Assembly (NCBI GenBank): GCA_944327195.1
Contig: CALVGV010000013.1
Coordinates: 1 to 56,104, forward strand
From: an uncultured Limosilactobacillus sp.
Lineage (GTDB): Bacteria > Bacillota > Bacilli > Lactobacillales > Lactobacillaceae
Direction: 5' to 3'
DNA: 56,104 nucleotides
In this document: positions 39,491 through 50,942 of the stretch, in pieces
Position numbering within the stretch: the first letter of the stretch is position 1
How the letters are laid out: each line of letters begins with the position of its first letter
Position numbers and translations under genes: made by a program
Notes under the pieces: model-generated
Seen by the model: only the letters and a program-made list of their open reading frames with translations
Databases searched by the model: none
What the model was told of the DNA's origin: nothing

Positions 39491-39880
39491 CGCTCCTTCA
39501 AGGATAACGACCTCAACTTTCTCGAGGTGATCGGCTGCATGAAAAAGTGCGGGATGACGATCAAGGAAATCCGCCACTTCATCGACCTCAGCATGGCCGG
39601 CGACACCACTTTGAAGACCCGCTACGACCTGCTGGCCCAGGAGGAAGCGGCGGTTACCCGCCAGATCAAGGACCTCCAGGAGCAGCTGGCCTTTTTGCAC
39701 TACAAGATGTGGTACTTCAAGACCGCCCTCGAGGCCGGCAGCGAGGAGGTCCACCTGGTTGAGACGACCGAGGGGAAGCGGGTGGCGTCCGACATCCAGC
39801 GGCAGTACCAGGCGGCCCTAGCCCAGTGCCACGACCTGGCGGAACTGATCTCCTACCGGGAGACCGAAAGCGACCACTAA
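39485..39880 (+). pseudogene. MerR-family regulator lacking its N-terminal helix-turn-helix
   Basis: The frame reads [35 protein letters not shown], a long coiled coil with LLAQEEAAVTRQIKDLQEQL, and stops at 39880. This is a MerR protein from the wing onward; about 35 residues including the start and the DNA-reading helix are gone. In-frame GTG (39527) and ATG (39539) exist but would give a protein unable to bind DNA. It is joined directly to the truncated acetyltransferase. Confidence 0.85.
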
Positions 39881-39883
39881 CCC

Positions 39884-39917
39884 AAAAAAGGCGACCCGCC
39901 GTGCGAGTCGCCTTTTT
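39884..39917. terminator. Terminator between MerR remnant and APC permease
   Basis: AAAAAAGGCGAC pairs with GTCGCCTTTTT over CCGCCGTGCGA; usable in both directions. Confidence 0.9.
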
Positions 39918-39930
39918 GAATTGGCTGAAC

Positions 39931-41364
39931 TTATTTTTGTTGCTTCTTGGCCAGGGCCGAGTGGCGCATCCCGTAGGTCAGGTAGATGACCACCCCGAGG
40001 ATGAACCAGACGCCGGCGTAGAGCTTGGCCTGGACGTCGAGCCCCCAGAAAACCACCAGCGAGGCGATGAAGCCCAGCGCCGGCAGGACCGGGTAGAGCG
40101 GCATCTTGAAGGCCGGGTCTGGGATGTCCTTGCCTTCCCGCTTGCGCAGGGCGTAGATGCCGAGCGAAACGAACATGAAGGCAATCAGCGTCCCGGCTGA
40201 GATCAACTGCGACAAGAAGGAGAAGGGGCAGAAGGCGCCGATCAAGATCGCGATCATTGCCAGTACCCACAGGGCGTGGTTGGGCCGGTTTTGCTTGTCG
40301 AGCTTGCCGAGGAACTTCGGCAGCATCCCGTCGCGCCCGAAGGAGTAGATCAGCCGTGAGCCGGCCATCGTCATCCCGATCAGGGCGGTGAACATCCCGA
40401 AGACGGCGATCGTTTGCACGACCGCGGCCACGATCGGGTGGCCGGCGGTCCGCAAGGCGAGGCCCACCGGTTCGGCCGAGTTGGCGTACTTGGAGTATGG
40501 CATCATCCCGATCAGGACCAGGGCAACGGCAACGAAGAGGACCACGGCAATCAGCAGCGAACCGAGGATCCCGCGCGGCATCGTCTTTTGCGGGTTCTTG
40601 GCCTCGGCCGAGTTGGCGGCGATCGAGTCAAAGCCGATGTAGGACAGGAAGATCATCGACACCCCGGCGTAGATCCCTTGCCAGCCCCCGAAGGCTCCGT
40701 TGGAAGTTTCCCGGTAGGCGGGGATGAAGGGGGTGAAGTTGGCCTTCTTGACGGCGAAGACGCCGACCACCAGGAAGAGCAGGATCGCGCCGACCTTGAG
40801 GATCACCAGCAGGTTTTCCACCCGGGCCGCCTGGGAGACCCCGCGGGAAATCAGGTAGGCCACTAAGGCGATCACGATTAGGGAGATCAGGTCAACGACC
40901 CCGCCGTCGGTGCCGAAGGCGTTGGAGAGGCTGACCGGCAGCTTGAAGCCGAGCGGCTCGAGCAGGGCCCGCAGGTTGGCCGAGAGCCCCGAACCAACGA
41001 AGGCCAGGGCGATGAAGTACTCGGCGAGCAGGGCCCAGCCGGCCACCCAGCCGAAGAACTCGCCGAAGACGACGTTGATCCAGGAGTAGGCCGAACCGGC
41101 AAAGGGCATCGCCGCCGCCATTTCAGCGTAGGCGAAGGCCACCAGGCCGGCAACGATCGCGGCGAGCAGGAAGGAGATCGCCACCGCCGGCCCGGTATGC
41201 ATGGCGGCTACTTCCCCGGGAAGGGTGAAGATCGAGGTGGAAACGATCGTCCCGACCCCGAGGGCAAGGAAGTCGCGAACCCGGAGCGTGCGGACCAGGT
41301 GGCTATCCTTGTCCTGGTATACGTTGGGATCCTCCTTGCAGGTAATGGTTTTCCAAAAACTCAT
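39931..41364 (-). CDS. APC-family amino acid permease (cationic-transporter-like)
   Basis: A 477-residue secondary transporter with 12-13 membrane helices. VGTIVSTSIFTLPGEVAA is the helix-1 unwound G-rich region that binds the substrate amino and carboxyl groups; FAYAEMAAAMPFAGSAYSWI and EYFIALAFVGSGLS follow. It is close to the YfnA/CAT group. The substrate cannot be assigned. ATG 41364 follows GGAGG; an upstream TTG at 41370 is unlikely. Transcribed alone from a promoter that contains two overlapping palindromes. Confidence 0.9.
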   Translation of the reverse strand: MSFWKTITCKEDPNVYQDKDSHLVRTLRVRDFLALGVGTIVSTSIFTLPGEVAAMHTGPAVAISFLLAAIVAGLVAFAYAEMAAAMPFAGSAYSWINVVFGEFFGWVAGWALLAEYFIALAFVGSGLSANLRALLEPLGFKLPVSLSNAFGTDGGVVDLISLIVIALVAYLISRGVSQAARVENLLVILKVGAILLFLVVGVFAVKKANFTPFIPAYRETSNGAFGGWQGIYAGVSMIFLSYIGFDSIAANSAEAKNPQKTMPRGILGSLLIAVVLFVAVALVLIGMMPYSKYANSAEPVGLALRTAGHPIVAAVVQTIAVFGMFTALIGMTMAGSRLIYSFGRDGMLPKFLGKLDKQNRPNHALWVLAMIAILIGAFCPFSFLSQLISAGTLIAFMFVSLGIYALRKREGKDIPDPAFKMPLYPVLPALGFIASLVVFWGLDVQAKLYAGVWFILGVVIYLTYGMRHSALAKKQQK

Positions 41365-41397
41365 AGGCAATATCCTCCACTGAAAGTTAGTAACAGA

Positions 41398-41427
41398 ATC
41401 TTATGCAATTCTGAGAATTCTCATCAA
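41398..41427 (-). promoter_or_regulatory. Promoter of the APC permease with overlapping palindromes
   Basis: On the minus strand TTGATG (41427-41422), 18 bp, TAAGAT (41403-41398). The spacer holds AATTCT-G-AGAATT (41407-41419) and TGAGAATTCTCA (41412-41423), both perfect and sharing a half-site. The first is similar to CodY-type boxes. Confidence 0.6.
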
Positions 41428-41599
41428 TCGTTAATTTATTTTAGCAAGTGGAACGCACCACGTCAATTCACAAGGCCGAATTGGAACCGGCTCCACCAAA
41501 AAGTTGGTCCAAAATTACGGCCGCTCCCCATTATCGGGCTGGGGGTGGGCTTTGCAAAGCACCAATTGAAGGGAAAATTGGGGAACCAGTTGCAGAGAA
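41428..41599. other. Intergenic region with nothing recognised
   Basis: Between the APC promoter and the PTS terminator no gene or conserved element is seen. The stretch contains short dyads (GCCGAATTGG, TTTGCAAAG) but no promoter that would serve a neighbour. Confidence 0.5.
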
Positions 41600-41628
41600 C
41601 AAAAAAGAGGCGGGGAAATCCCCACCTC
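41600..41628 (-). terminator. Terminator of the trehalose PTS gene
   Basis: On the minus strand GAGG-T-GGGG pairs with CCCC-G-CCTC around ATTT, followed by TTTTTTG. Confidence 0.85.
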
Positions 41629-41648
41629 GCGAGAAAGGCTAAGTTTGC

Positions 41649-44478
<2,830 letters not shown>

Positions 44479-44529
44479 ATCGCCCCGAGTCCACCTTGTT
44501 AACCAAAGTCACCCAGAAAGGAATGTCCC

Positions 44530-46191
44530 ATGTCCACCCTCGGCCAAAAAGTAATCTACCAAGTCTACCCCAAGTCCTTCTACGACAGTAACCACGACGG
44601 CGTTGGCGACCTGCGCGGGATCATCGAAAAGATCGACTACCTCAAGCGGCTTAACGTCGACCTGATCTGGTTCAACCCCTTCTTTGTGTCGCCGCAAAAC
44701 GATAACGGCTACGACGTTGCCGACTACCGCAGGATCGACCCCCGCTTCGGCACGATGGCCGACTTCGAGGAGCTGGTGGCCAAGCTCAAGGAGGCCGGCA
44801 TCGGCGTGATGCTCGACATGGTCTTCAACCACTGCTCAACCAAGCACGAGTGGTTCCAAAAGGCCCTGGCCGGCGATCCCTACTACCAGGACTTTTTCTA
44901 CCTCCGCGATCCCAAGCCCGACGGCAGCCTGCCGACCAACTGGCAGTCCAAGTTTGGTGGGCCGGCCTGGGCCAAGTTTGGCCAGACCGGTAAGTACTAC
45001 CTCCACCTCTACGACCCCACCCAGGCCGACCTCGACTGGCACAACCCCAACGTTCGCCGCGAGGTGGCGGCCGTGGTCAACTTCTGGCGACAAAAGGGGG
45101 TCCGCGGCTTCCGCTTCGACGTTTTAAACGTGATTGGCAAGGCCACCCAGCTGGTTGATTCCCCCGACCCGGCTCACGAAAAGCCGCTCTACACCGACAC
45201 CCCGGTCGTCCACCAGTACATCCAGGAGCTCAACCGGGCGACCTTCGGCCAGGACGCCGCTATCGTCACCGTCGGCGAGATGTCCTCGACCTCGATCGAA
45301 AACTCGATTGAATACACCAAGCCGGGCAACGACGAACTGTCGATGGTCTTCTCATTCCACCACCTCAAGGTTGACTACGACCACGGCGAAAAGTGGAGCA
45401 AGACCCCCTTTGACTTCAAGCGGCTCAAGGGCCTCTTCAACGAGTGGCAAACCAAGCTCGACCAGGGGGGCGGCTGGCAGGCCGTCTTCTGGAACAACCA
45501 CGACCAGCCCTGGGCCCTCAACCGCTTTGGCGACCCGGTCCGCTACCGGGAGAAGTCGGCCGAGATGCTGGCGACGACCACCCACCTCCTGCGCGGCACC
45601 CCCTACATCTACATGGGCGAGGAGCTGGGGATGATCGATCCCGACTACCACTCGATGAATGATTACGTCGACGTCGAGGCCAAGAACGCCTACCGGGAAC
45701 TCCTGGCCCAGGGGAAGTCACCGAAAGCGGCCTTCGCCATCGTTCACGCCAAGGCCCGCGACAACTCGCGGACGCCGATGCACTGGGACGATAGCAAGTA
45801 CGCCGGCTTCAGCACCGTCAAGCCCTGGCTGATGCCGACCGACCAGAAGGCGATCAACGTGAAAGCCGAACTGGCCCACGGCGAGATCTTCGCCTACTAC
45901 CAGCAGCTGATCGCCCTCCGCAAGCGAGAAGCGCTGATCAGTGACGGCCACTTCAGCCCCTGCCTGGAAGCCGACCCGCAGGTCTTTGCCTACGAGCGCT
46001 GGCTGGACCAGAAGGGCGAAAAGCTCCTGGTTTTGAACAACTTCTACGGCCGGACCACCACGGTCACCCTGCCCGCAGGTTGGCAGGGGAAGGCGGTGGA
46101 AACCATGATCAGCAACTACGGCGAGCAACTGGACTGCCTCGGTGAGAAACTGCTCCTGCGGCCGTACGAAAGCATTGCCCTTAAGGGCTAA
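44530..46191 (+). CDS. treC: Trehalose-6-phosphate hydrolase
   Basis: A 553-residue GH13 enzyme of the phospho-alpha-glucosidase type. The nucleophile is D197 in GFRFDVLN, the acid/base E250 in TVGEMSS, and the stabilising aspartate D325 in NNHDQPW; IYQVYPKSF and HDGVGDLRGI at the start are the family entry. The NWQSKFGG region and tre context point to trehalose-6-phosphate, cut to glucose and glucose-6-phosphate in the cytosol. It is transcribed after treR. Confidence 0.93.
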   Translation: MSTLGQKVIYQVYPKSFYDSNHDGVGDLRGIIEKIDYLKRLNVDLIWFNPFFVSPQNDNGYDVADYRRIDPRFGTMADFEELVAKLKEAGIGVMLDMVFNHCSTKHEWFQKALAGDPYYQDFFYLRDPKPDGSLPTNWQSKFGGPAWAKFGQTGKYYLHLYDPTQADLDWHNPNVRREVAAVVNFWRQKGVRGFRFDVLNVIGKATQLVDSPDPAHEKPLYTDTPVVHQYIQELNRATFGQDAAIVTVGEMSSTSIENSIEYTKPGNDELSMVFSFHHLKVDYDHGEKWSKTPFDFKRLKGLFNEWQTKLDQGGGWQAVFWNNHDQPWALNRFGDPVRYREKSAEMLATTTHLLRGTPYIYMGEELGMIDPDYHSMNDYVDVEAKNAYRELLAQGKSPKAAFAIVHAKARDNSRTPMHWDDSKYAGFSTVKPWLMPTDQKAINVKAELAHGEIFAYYQQLIALRKREALISDGHFSPCLEADPQVFAYERWLDQKGEKLLVLNNFYGRTTTVTLPAGWQGKAVETMISNYGEQLDCLGEKLLLRPYESIALKG

Positions 46192-46194
46192 AAG

Positions 46195-46236
46195 AACCGC
46201 CCCCGCACGAGAATGACGCGTGCGGGGGCGGTTTTG
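46195..46236. terminator. Terminator between treC and the Rrf2 gene
   Basis: AACCGCCCCCGCACG pairs with CGTGCGGGGGCGGTT around AGAATGACG. Both converging genes can use it. Confidence 0.92.
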
Positions 46237-46246
46237 ATTATTATTT

Positions 46247-46699
46247 TTATTGAACTTGCTGGGTCCAGTCAACGCTGGCCCCGGGCTTGACCAGCTGGTC
46301 GAGGGTGAAGGCGGCCAGCCGGTCGTAGAAGGCGGCCAGCGCCTGGTCGAGGACCGCCGTCACCTTGGCCTCGCTTTCCTGCTGGTGAACCGGGTCGGGG
46401 AAGACCGCCCCGGCCAGGTGGTTGAGCTCGTAGGGCTGCTCGTTGAGCTCGAGGGCAAAGAAGAGGTCTTTTAGGCTGATCTCCTTGAGCGGGGTGGCCA
46501 GCTGGTAGCCGCCGCGCTTGCTGGCGCTGGCGTCGATCAGGCCGGCGTGCTTGAGCTTTTGCAGGATCTTTTTCAAGTAGGAGTCCGACACCTGGAGGAT
46601 CTGGCTCAGCTGGCGGCTCTTCAGCGGTTGCTGGTCCCTTTGGAGGGCGAGAATTACCAGCACGTAGGTGGCCTGTTCGAGGCTCTGGTTAATTTTCAT
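46247..46699 (-). CDS. Rrf2-family transcriptional regulator
   Basis: A 150-residue Rrf2 protein: winged helix in residues 1-75 (LKSRQLSQILQVSDSYLKKI and LQKLKHAGLIDASASKRGGY) and a dimer helix at the C-terminus. The three cysteines that bind iron-sulfur clusters in IscR/NsrR are absent, so it belongs with the cluster-free YwnA-like group. It overlaps the end of the NAD-binding gene by 11 bases and is co-transcribed with it; the palindrome TATCCTAGGATA in the promoter is its likely site. Confidence 0.88.
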   Translation of the reverse strand: MKINQSLEQATYVLVILALQRDQQPLKSRQLSQILQVSDSYLKKILQKLKHAGLIDASASKRGGYQLATPLKEISLKDLFFALELNEQPYELNHLAGAVFPDPVHQQESEAKVTAVLDQALAAFYDRLAAFTLDQLVKPGASVDWTQQVQ

Positions 46700-47273
46700 T
46701 GGCCGCCGCCTCCAGCTTGGAAATCAGCTCCGTGGCCACCGCGTTGACGTCGACCGGCTTGAACTTGGCCGAGAAGAAGCCGAGAAACTTGAGCAACGGG
46801 GCCAGCTTGGTCAGCGAGTCCTGGCGGCCGTTGCCGATCACCAGGGTCGGGTTGGTGACCGCCAGTGGGACCGAAGAGCTGGCCAGGTCCGCGGCGATCG
46901 CCGCCTTGCCCTGGACGAAGGCCTTGTCGCCGAGTTGCCCCTGAACGAAGCCCATCGCCCTGGCGCCGTGTTTCTCGGCCGCCGCCTTCATCACCGTCGC
47001 CGGCTGCTTGTTCAGCCGGTCAAAGGCCGCCGGGTCCTTTTCCGGGGCGCCCACGAAGTCGATGATGTAGTCAAACCTTTCCGGCAGGACCGCCTCGACG
47101 GCCGTTGCGTCGGTCACGTCGACCGCCCGGTTGTCGATCTGCGGGCTGGTCAGCTGGTTCTTGCCCGAGCGGGAGAGGACCAGGAATTCGGCACTTGGCT
47201 CCTTTTCCAACCAGTGCGCGGTCACCGCCCGCCCAATGTAGCCGTTGCCGCCCAACATTACAATCTTCGTCAT
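46689..47273 (-). CDS. NAD(P)-binding Rossmann protein, NmrA/extended-SDR-like
   Basis: A 194-residue single Rossmann domain. MTKIVMLGGNGYIGRAVTAH is the glycine-rich nucleotide loop; VVDVTDATAVEAVLPERFDYIIDFVG type strands follow. It lacks the YxxxK pair of active SDRs, so it may be a redox sensor or a weak reductase. It is the first gene of a two-gene operon with the Rrf2 regulator, a common pairing in lactobacilli. Confidence 0.8.
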   Translation of the reverse strand: MTKIVMLGGNGYIGRAVTAHWLEKEPSAEFLVLSRSGKNQLTSPQIDNRAVDVTDATAVEAVLPERFDYIIDFVGAPEKDPAAFDRLNKQPATVMKAAAEKHGARAMGFVQGQLGDKAFVQGKAAIAADLASSSVPLAVTNPTLVIGNGRQDSLTKLAPLLKFLGFFSAKFKPVDVNAVATELISKLEAAANEN

Positions 47274-47308
47274 CTTGCCACTTCCTTTTTCTCAATTTGT
47301 TGTAGGTC

Positions 47309-47337
47309 ATTTTATATCCTAGGATAATTAAAGTCAA
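47309..47337 (-). promoter_or_regulatory. Promoter with Rrf2 operator candidate
   Basis: On the minus strand TTGACT (47337-47332), exactly 17 bp, TAAAAT (47314-47309). The spacer carries the perfect 12-bp palindrome TATCCTAGGATA (47315-47326). Confidence 0.8.
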
Positions 47338-47432
47338 CGAAAAACTTTGGTCCGCGGACGGTGAATTGCCCCGCCAAGTGTGGTTTAATGGTTTGAGTGG
47401 TAAATTTGCGACAATTGATTTGGGGGGATTTG

Positions 47433-48605
47433 ATGCCAAAAGAACGGCTACGGGCGATCATCTTCGTGCTGGTCGCCTTCATGTTGGGTTGCAACGAGTA
47501 CGTAATCGTCGGCGTCTTGCCGGACGTCGCCCACGAATTCCACGTGTCCCTGTCCTCGCTAGGCTACGTGGTGACGATCTTTGCCCTGGTCTACGCGGTG
47601 GCGACGCCGGTGATCACCGCGGTTGCCGGCCGCTGGCCCCGCCACCGGGTTCTGCTCACCCTGATCGGCGTCTTCTTGGTTGGTAACACCTGGACCGCCC
47701 TGGCCCACTCCTACTGGTCGCTGGTCCTTTCGCGGGTGCTGACGGCGACCGTTGCCGGGGCAATCATCTCCCTGGTGCTGGTGATCGCCGCCTTCGTGGC
47801 CAGCCCCAAGAAGCGGGCCAGCCTGGTTTCCTGGATCTTCGCCGGCTTCTCGATCGCCAGCGTCATCGGCGTGCCGATCGGAACCCTGGTTAGCCAACAC
47901 CTCACCTGGCACGATAGCTTCTGGATGATCACCTGGCTGACGGTGCTCGTGCTGGCCCTCTTGGCCTGGGTGGTGCCCCACGACACCCCGCAGGTCAAGA
48001 GCCACCTCAAGGACCAGCTGACCCTCTTTGGCGACCGGCGGGTCCTGGTCGGGGTGAGCTTCATCGTGGCGGTCTGCGCGGCCGATTATACCTTCTACAC
48101 CTACATCCGGCCGCTTTTGACCACCGTCCTGGGTTTCAACGACACCTGGCTGAACTGGCTGCTGTTGATGATGGGGGTCTTCTTCATCATCGGTAACAAG
48201 TTCGGTGGTTTTTTGGCCGACCGCGGTGGGGTCAAGCGCCTACCGGGGATGTACGTCTTGATGACGGTGATGCTGCTTTTGCTGGCGCCGTCCTTTCGCT
48301 GGCCCTTCGTCACCGTCGGCCTGATCGCCCTGGTCTGCGTGACCCTGGCTGGCTACGGGGCCTCGACCCAGCTGATGTTCTTGAACATCGCCGAGGAGGA
48401 CTACCCGCAGTCGCTGGACCTCGCCTCGTCTCTGAACTCGATCTTTGCCAACATCGGGATCTCGCTCGGTTCGCTGACGGCGGCCGAGACCGTTCACTAC
48501 CTCGGCCTGACCAAGGTCGGGTACGTGGCCGCCATCTATGGTGTCCTGGCCACCCTGCTGGTGGTGCTGGCGGCCAAGTGGCGTGACGCCAAACGGGTCC
48601 GCTAA
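47433..48605 (+). CDS. MFS transporter, DHA1 family (AraJ-like efflux)
   Basis: A 390-residue, 12-helix exporter: FVLVAFMLGCNEYVIVGVLP in helix 1 (the GxxEY pattern of the AraJ/YdhP sugar- or drug-efflux group), TIFALVYAVATPVITAVAGR and FAGFSIASVIGVPIGTLVS (motif C). The substrate is unknown. ATG 47433 follows GGGGGGA; longer in-frame readings upstream have no ribosome site. It is divergent from the Rrf2 operon but separated by about 95 bases from that operator. Confidence 0.87.
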   Translation: MPKERLRAIIFVLVAFMLGCNEYVIVGVLPDVAHEFHVSLSSLGYVVTIFALVYAVATPVITAVAGRWPRHRVLLTLIGVFLVGNTWTALAHSYWSLVLSRVLTATVAGAIISLVLVIAAFVASPKKRASLVSWIFAGFSIASVIGVPIGTLVSQHLTWHDSFWMITWLTVLVLALLAWVVPHDTPQVKSHLKDQLTLFGDRRVLVGVSFIVAVCAADYTFYTYIRPLLTTVLGFNDTWLNWLLLMMGVFFIIGNKFGGFLADRGGVKRLPGMYVLMTVMLLLLAPSFRWPFVTVGLIALVCVTLAGYGASTQLMFLNIAEEDYPQSLDLASSLNSIFANIGISLGSLTAAETVHYLGLTKVGYVAAIYGVLATLLVVLAAKWRDAKRVR

Positions 48606-48610
48606 ACTGA

Positions 48611-48643
48611 AAAAACGGAAGGCCAGACCGGCCTTCCGTTTTT
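48611..48643. terminator. Bidirectional terminator
   Basis: AAAAACGGAAGGCC pairs with GGCCTTCCGTTTTT around AGACC; it ends the MFS gene and the convergent glucosaminidase gene. Confidence 0.95.
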
Positions 48644-48645
48644 CG

Positions 48646-49260
48646 CTACTTGTAGTTAAAGTTGTCGTATTTGTAGAGCTTGAACTCCTTGATCGCGTAA
48701 ATCAGCTTGCTGGCGTAGTTTTCGTCGGTCGCGTAGCCGCCGGTTTGCAGGGCCTGGGCCGCCGCCTGGTAGCTCTTGGCGGTGTAGACCCCCTTGAAGA
48801 GGTGCTCGCCGCTGCTGCTCTTGGCGTTTAAGATGAACTTGGCGTGGGCCTTGATCGAGGCCGACCAGGAATTGTAGACGGCGAAGTACTGCTTGACCGT
48901 CTTGGTCTTGCCGTTGATCGTCTCCTTGGTGTAGAGGCGAACCTTCTTTTGCTTCTTGCTGGTGGCTTTCATGCCGAAGAGGTTGTTGTACTTGTAGGCG
49001 AGCTTGGCGCGGCCCCAGTCGGACTCAATCCCGGCCTGGGCGATGATGATGCTGGCGGGGATGTGGTACTTCTTTTGCTCCGCCTTGGCCGCCGGGGCGA
49101 TTTGCTTGATGAACTGCTTGACCGTCATGTCCGACGGGTGGCTTTCCATGGTTGCTTTCTTTTGCTGGGGGTGCTTGGCAACCAGGCTGACGGTGAGCAG
49201 CGCCAGCAGGAAGACCGTGACCGCTCCGAGCACGATTGCAAGGATGGTTTTCTTTTTCAT
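48646..49260 (-). CDS. GH73 endo-beta-N-acetylglucosaminidase (cell-wall hydrolase)
   Basis: A 204-residue enzyme: a membrane anchor or signal at 4-28, then a GH73 domain. The catalytic glutamate is E79 in IIAQAGIESDWGRAKL; NNLFGMKA and the late YATDENYASKLIYAIKEF block are typical. It cleaves peptidoglycan glycan strands. No cell-wall-binding repeats are present, so it is a minimal, probably membrane-tethered form. ATG 49260 follows GGAAAGGAAG. Confidence 0.88.
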   Translation of the reverse strand: MKKKTILAIVLGAVTVFLLALLTVSLVAKHPQQKKATMESHPSDMTVKQFIKQIAPAAKAEQKKYHIPASIIIAQAGIESDWGRAKLAYKYNNLFGMKATSKKQKKVRLYTKETINGKTKTVKQYFAVYNSWSASIKAHAKFILNAKSSSGEHLFKGVYTAKSYQAAAQALQTGGYATDENYASKLIYAIKEFKLYKYDNFNYK

Positions 49261-49393
49261 GCTAACTTCCTTTCCGGTTCCTTTAACTGGAACGAACAAA
49301 ATTATTATACGGGAAGGTGGCCGCCACGGGTGGCTTTTTGCCGAATCGTAACCGGAATGTTAGCTCTTCCCCAAAGAAAAATCAAAAAGGGGC

Positions 49394-49421
49394 TTGCAAT
49401 TTTGGGGAGGTTGATTAGAAT
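49394..49421 (+). promoter_or_regulatory. Promoter of the asnA T-box transcript
   Basis: TTGCAA (49394-49399), 16 bp, TAGAAT (49416-49421). Confidence 0.55.
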
Positions 49422-49434
49422 ATAAGCAACAAGT

Positions 49435-49717
49435 TTAAAAAACGATGAGAAAGACGAGTAACCAGGTGACATTCGCCCAGTGATTCGGGGATGGTGCGAA
49501 CCCGAACGACCCTGCGCCCGGTGAAAAACCCTTTCGACGGTTGCGCCCCCAAATGCCAAGCAGAGTAGGCGGCGCCGTCACCGGAACGTTACCCCCGGCC
49601 GAGGATGATTGTCCTCGATTAGAGTGGCCCATTGTAACGGTGGGCAACTAGGGTGGTACCGCGGAAAGAAGCCTTTCGTCCCTTCAAGTGCTAGGGACGA
49701 AAGGCTTCTTTTCTTTC
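49435..49717 (+). promoter_or_regulatory. T-box riboswitch, asparagine specifier
   Basis: GATGAGAAAGACGAGTAACC opens stem I; GGGGATGGTGCGAACCC is the distal part. The specifier is AAC (49505-49507), followed at once by GAC (49508-49510), an Asp codon. The canonical TAGGGTGGTACCGCGG lies at 49649-49664, and the terminator stem pairs AGAAGCCTTTCGTCCC with GGGACGAAAGGCTTCT before TTTCTTT. It controls asnA. Confidence 0.93.
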
Positions 49718-49744
49718 CCGCCACGAAAAAAGGAGAAATGTACC

Positions 49745-50755
49745 ATGACCCTAATTATCCCAACCGATTACCACGCCACCCTGTCGATCCGCCAAACCGA
49801 GGCCGCCATCCGCGAAATTCGCGAGCGGTTCCAGGACGAACTGGCGGCCGCATTGCACCTCCAACGGATGTCGGCGCCGATGTTCGTCACCAAGGAGAGT
49901 GGCCTCAACGACAACCTCAACGGGGTTGAAACGCCGGTCCACTTCACCGCCGCCTCCCTGCCGGGGGAGGAGCTGGAAGTGGTTCACTCGCTGGCCAAGT
50001 GGAAGCGGATGGCCCTCAAGAAGTACGGCTTTGACCTCCACGAGGGCCTCTACACCAACATGAACGCCATCCGCAAGGACGAGGAGCTCGACAACTTCCA
50101 CTCCCTCTACGTTGACCAGTGGGACTGGGAAAAGGTGATCGCCAAGGAGGAGCGGACCGAGGAAACCCTCAAGGCCACCGTTAAGCAGATCTTCGGCGCG
50201 GTAAAGCGGCTCGAGGCGCTGGTGGCCAAGCACTACCCGGAGGCGGGCTACCACCTGGCCGACGAGGTCCACTTCGTTACCACCCAGGAGCTGGAGGACC
50301 GCTGGCCGGACCTGACGCCGATGGAGCGCGAGGACAAGATCGCCAAGGAGTGGGGGGCGGTCTTCGTGATGAAGATCGGCGACAAGCTGCAGCGGTCGGG
50401 CAAGCGCCACGACGGCCGCGCCCCCGACTACGACGACTGGGCGCTCAACGGTGATTTGATCTTCTGGTACCAACCGCTCGACTGCAAGCTCGAACTGTCG
50501 AGCATGGGGATCCGGGTGTCGGAGGAATCACTGGCCGCCCAACTGAAGAAGGCCGGCGCCGAGGACCGGGCGGAATTGCCATTCCACAAGGCCCTGCTAG
50601 CCGGGGAGCTGCCGTACACGATCGGCGGCGGGATCGGCCAATCGCGGCTCTGCATGCTCCTGCTCGGCAAGGCCCACCTCGGTGAGGTCCAGGCCAGCCT
50701 CTGGCCGGCGGAAATGCGAAAGCAGTGCGCCGCGGCCGGGATTCAGCTGCTCTAA
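49745..50755 (+). CDS. asnA: Aspartate-ammonia ligase (asparagine synthetase A)
   Basis: A 336-residue AsnA, the normal length. [72 protein letters not shown] and [20 protein letters not shown] are all class II synthetase-fold signatures of this enzyme. It makes asparagine from aspartate, ammonia and ATP. ATG 49745 follows AAAAGGAGAAATG. Regulation by the Asn T-box upstream closes the loop on asparagine supply. Confidence 0.97.
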   Translation: MTLIIPTDYHATLSIRQTEAAIREIRERFQDELAAALHLQRMSAPMFVTKESGLNDNLNGVETPVHFTAASLPGEELEVVHSLAKWKRMALKKYGFDLHEGLYTNMNAIRKDEELDNFHSLYVDQWDWEKVIAKEERTEETLKATVKQIFGAVKRLEALVAKHYPEAGYHLADEVHFVTTQELEDRWPDLTPMEREDKIAKEWGAVFVMKIGDKLQRSGKRHDGRAPDYDDWALNGDLIFWYQPLDCKLELSSMGIRVSEESLAAQLKKAGAEDRAELPFHKALLAGELPYTIGGGIGQSRLCMLLLGKAHLGEVQASLWPAEMRKQCAAAGIQLL

Positions 50756-50758
50756 AAG

Positions 50759-50872
50759 ATGACGGGCCCCGGCGCCGGGTGGGCAAACAAGGCCGGCGCG
50801 GGGCCCATTGGTGAAGTGCTCACCACGGAGAAAAGAAAGGAGCGGGTTGCCAGCGGCGCCCCGTTCCTTTTT
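50759..50872 (+). terminator. Two hairpins downstream of asnA
   Basis: A long GC stem (GGGCCCCGGCGCCGG with CCGGCGCGGGGCCC, one bulge) at about 50764-50808 lacks a T-run. The second hairpin, AAAGGAGCGGG (50836-50846) with CCCGTTCCTTT (about 50860-50870) and a T-run, is the likely terminator. Confidence 0.75.
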
Positions 50873-50942
50873 ACTACATCTATACTACAAAGCTACTTGA
50901 ATTGGTGGTCGGGATAACGGGGGAAGGTTGAAGGGTGAAACG

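Noticed and set aside
46689-47273. Active SDR enzyme assignment
   Set aside because: The Rossmann loop is present but the YxxxK pair is not found, so catalysis as a classical SDR is not supported.
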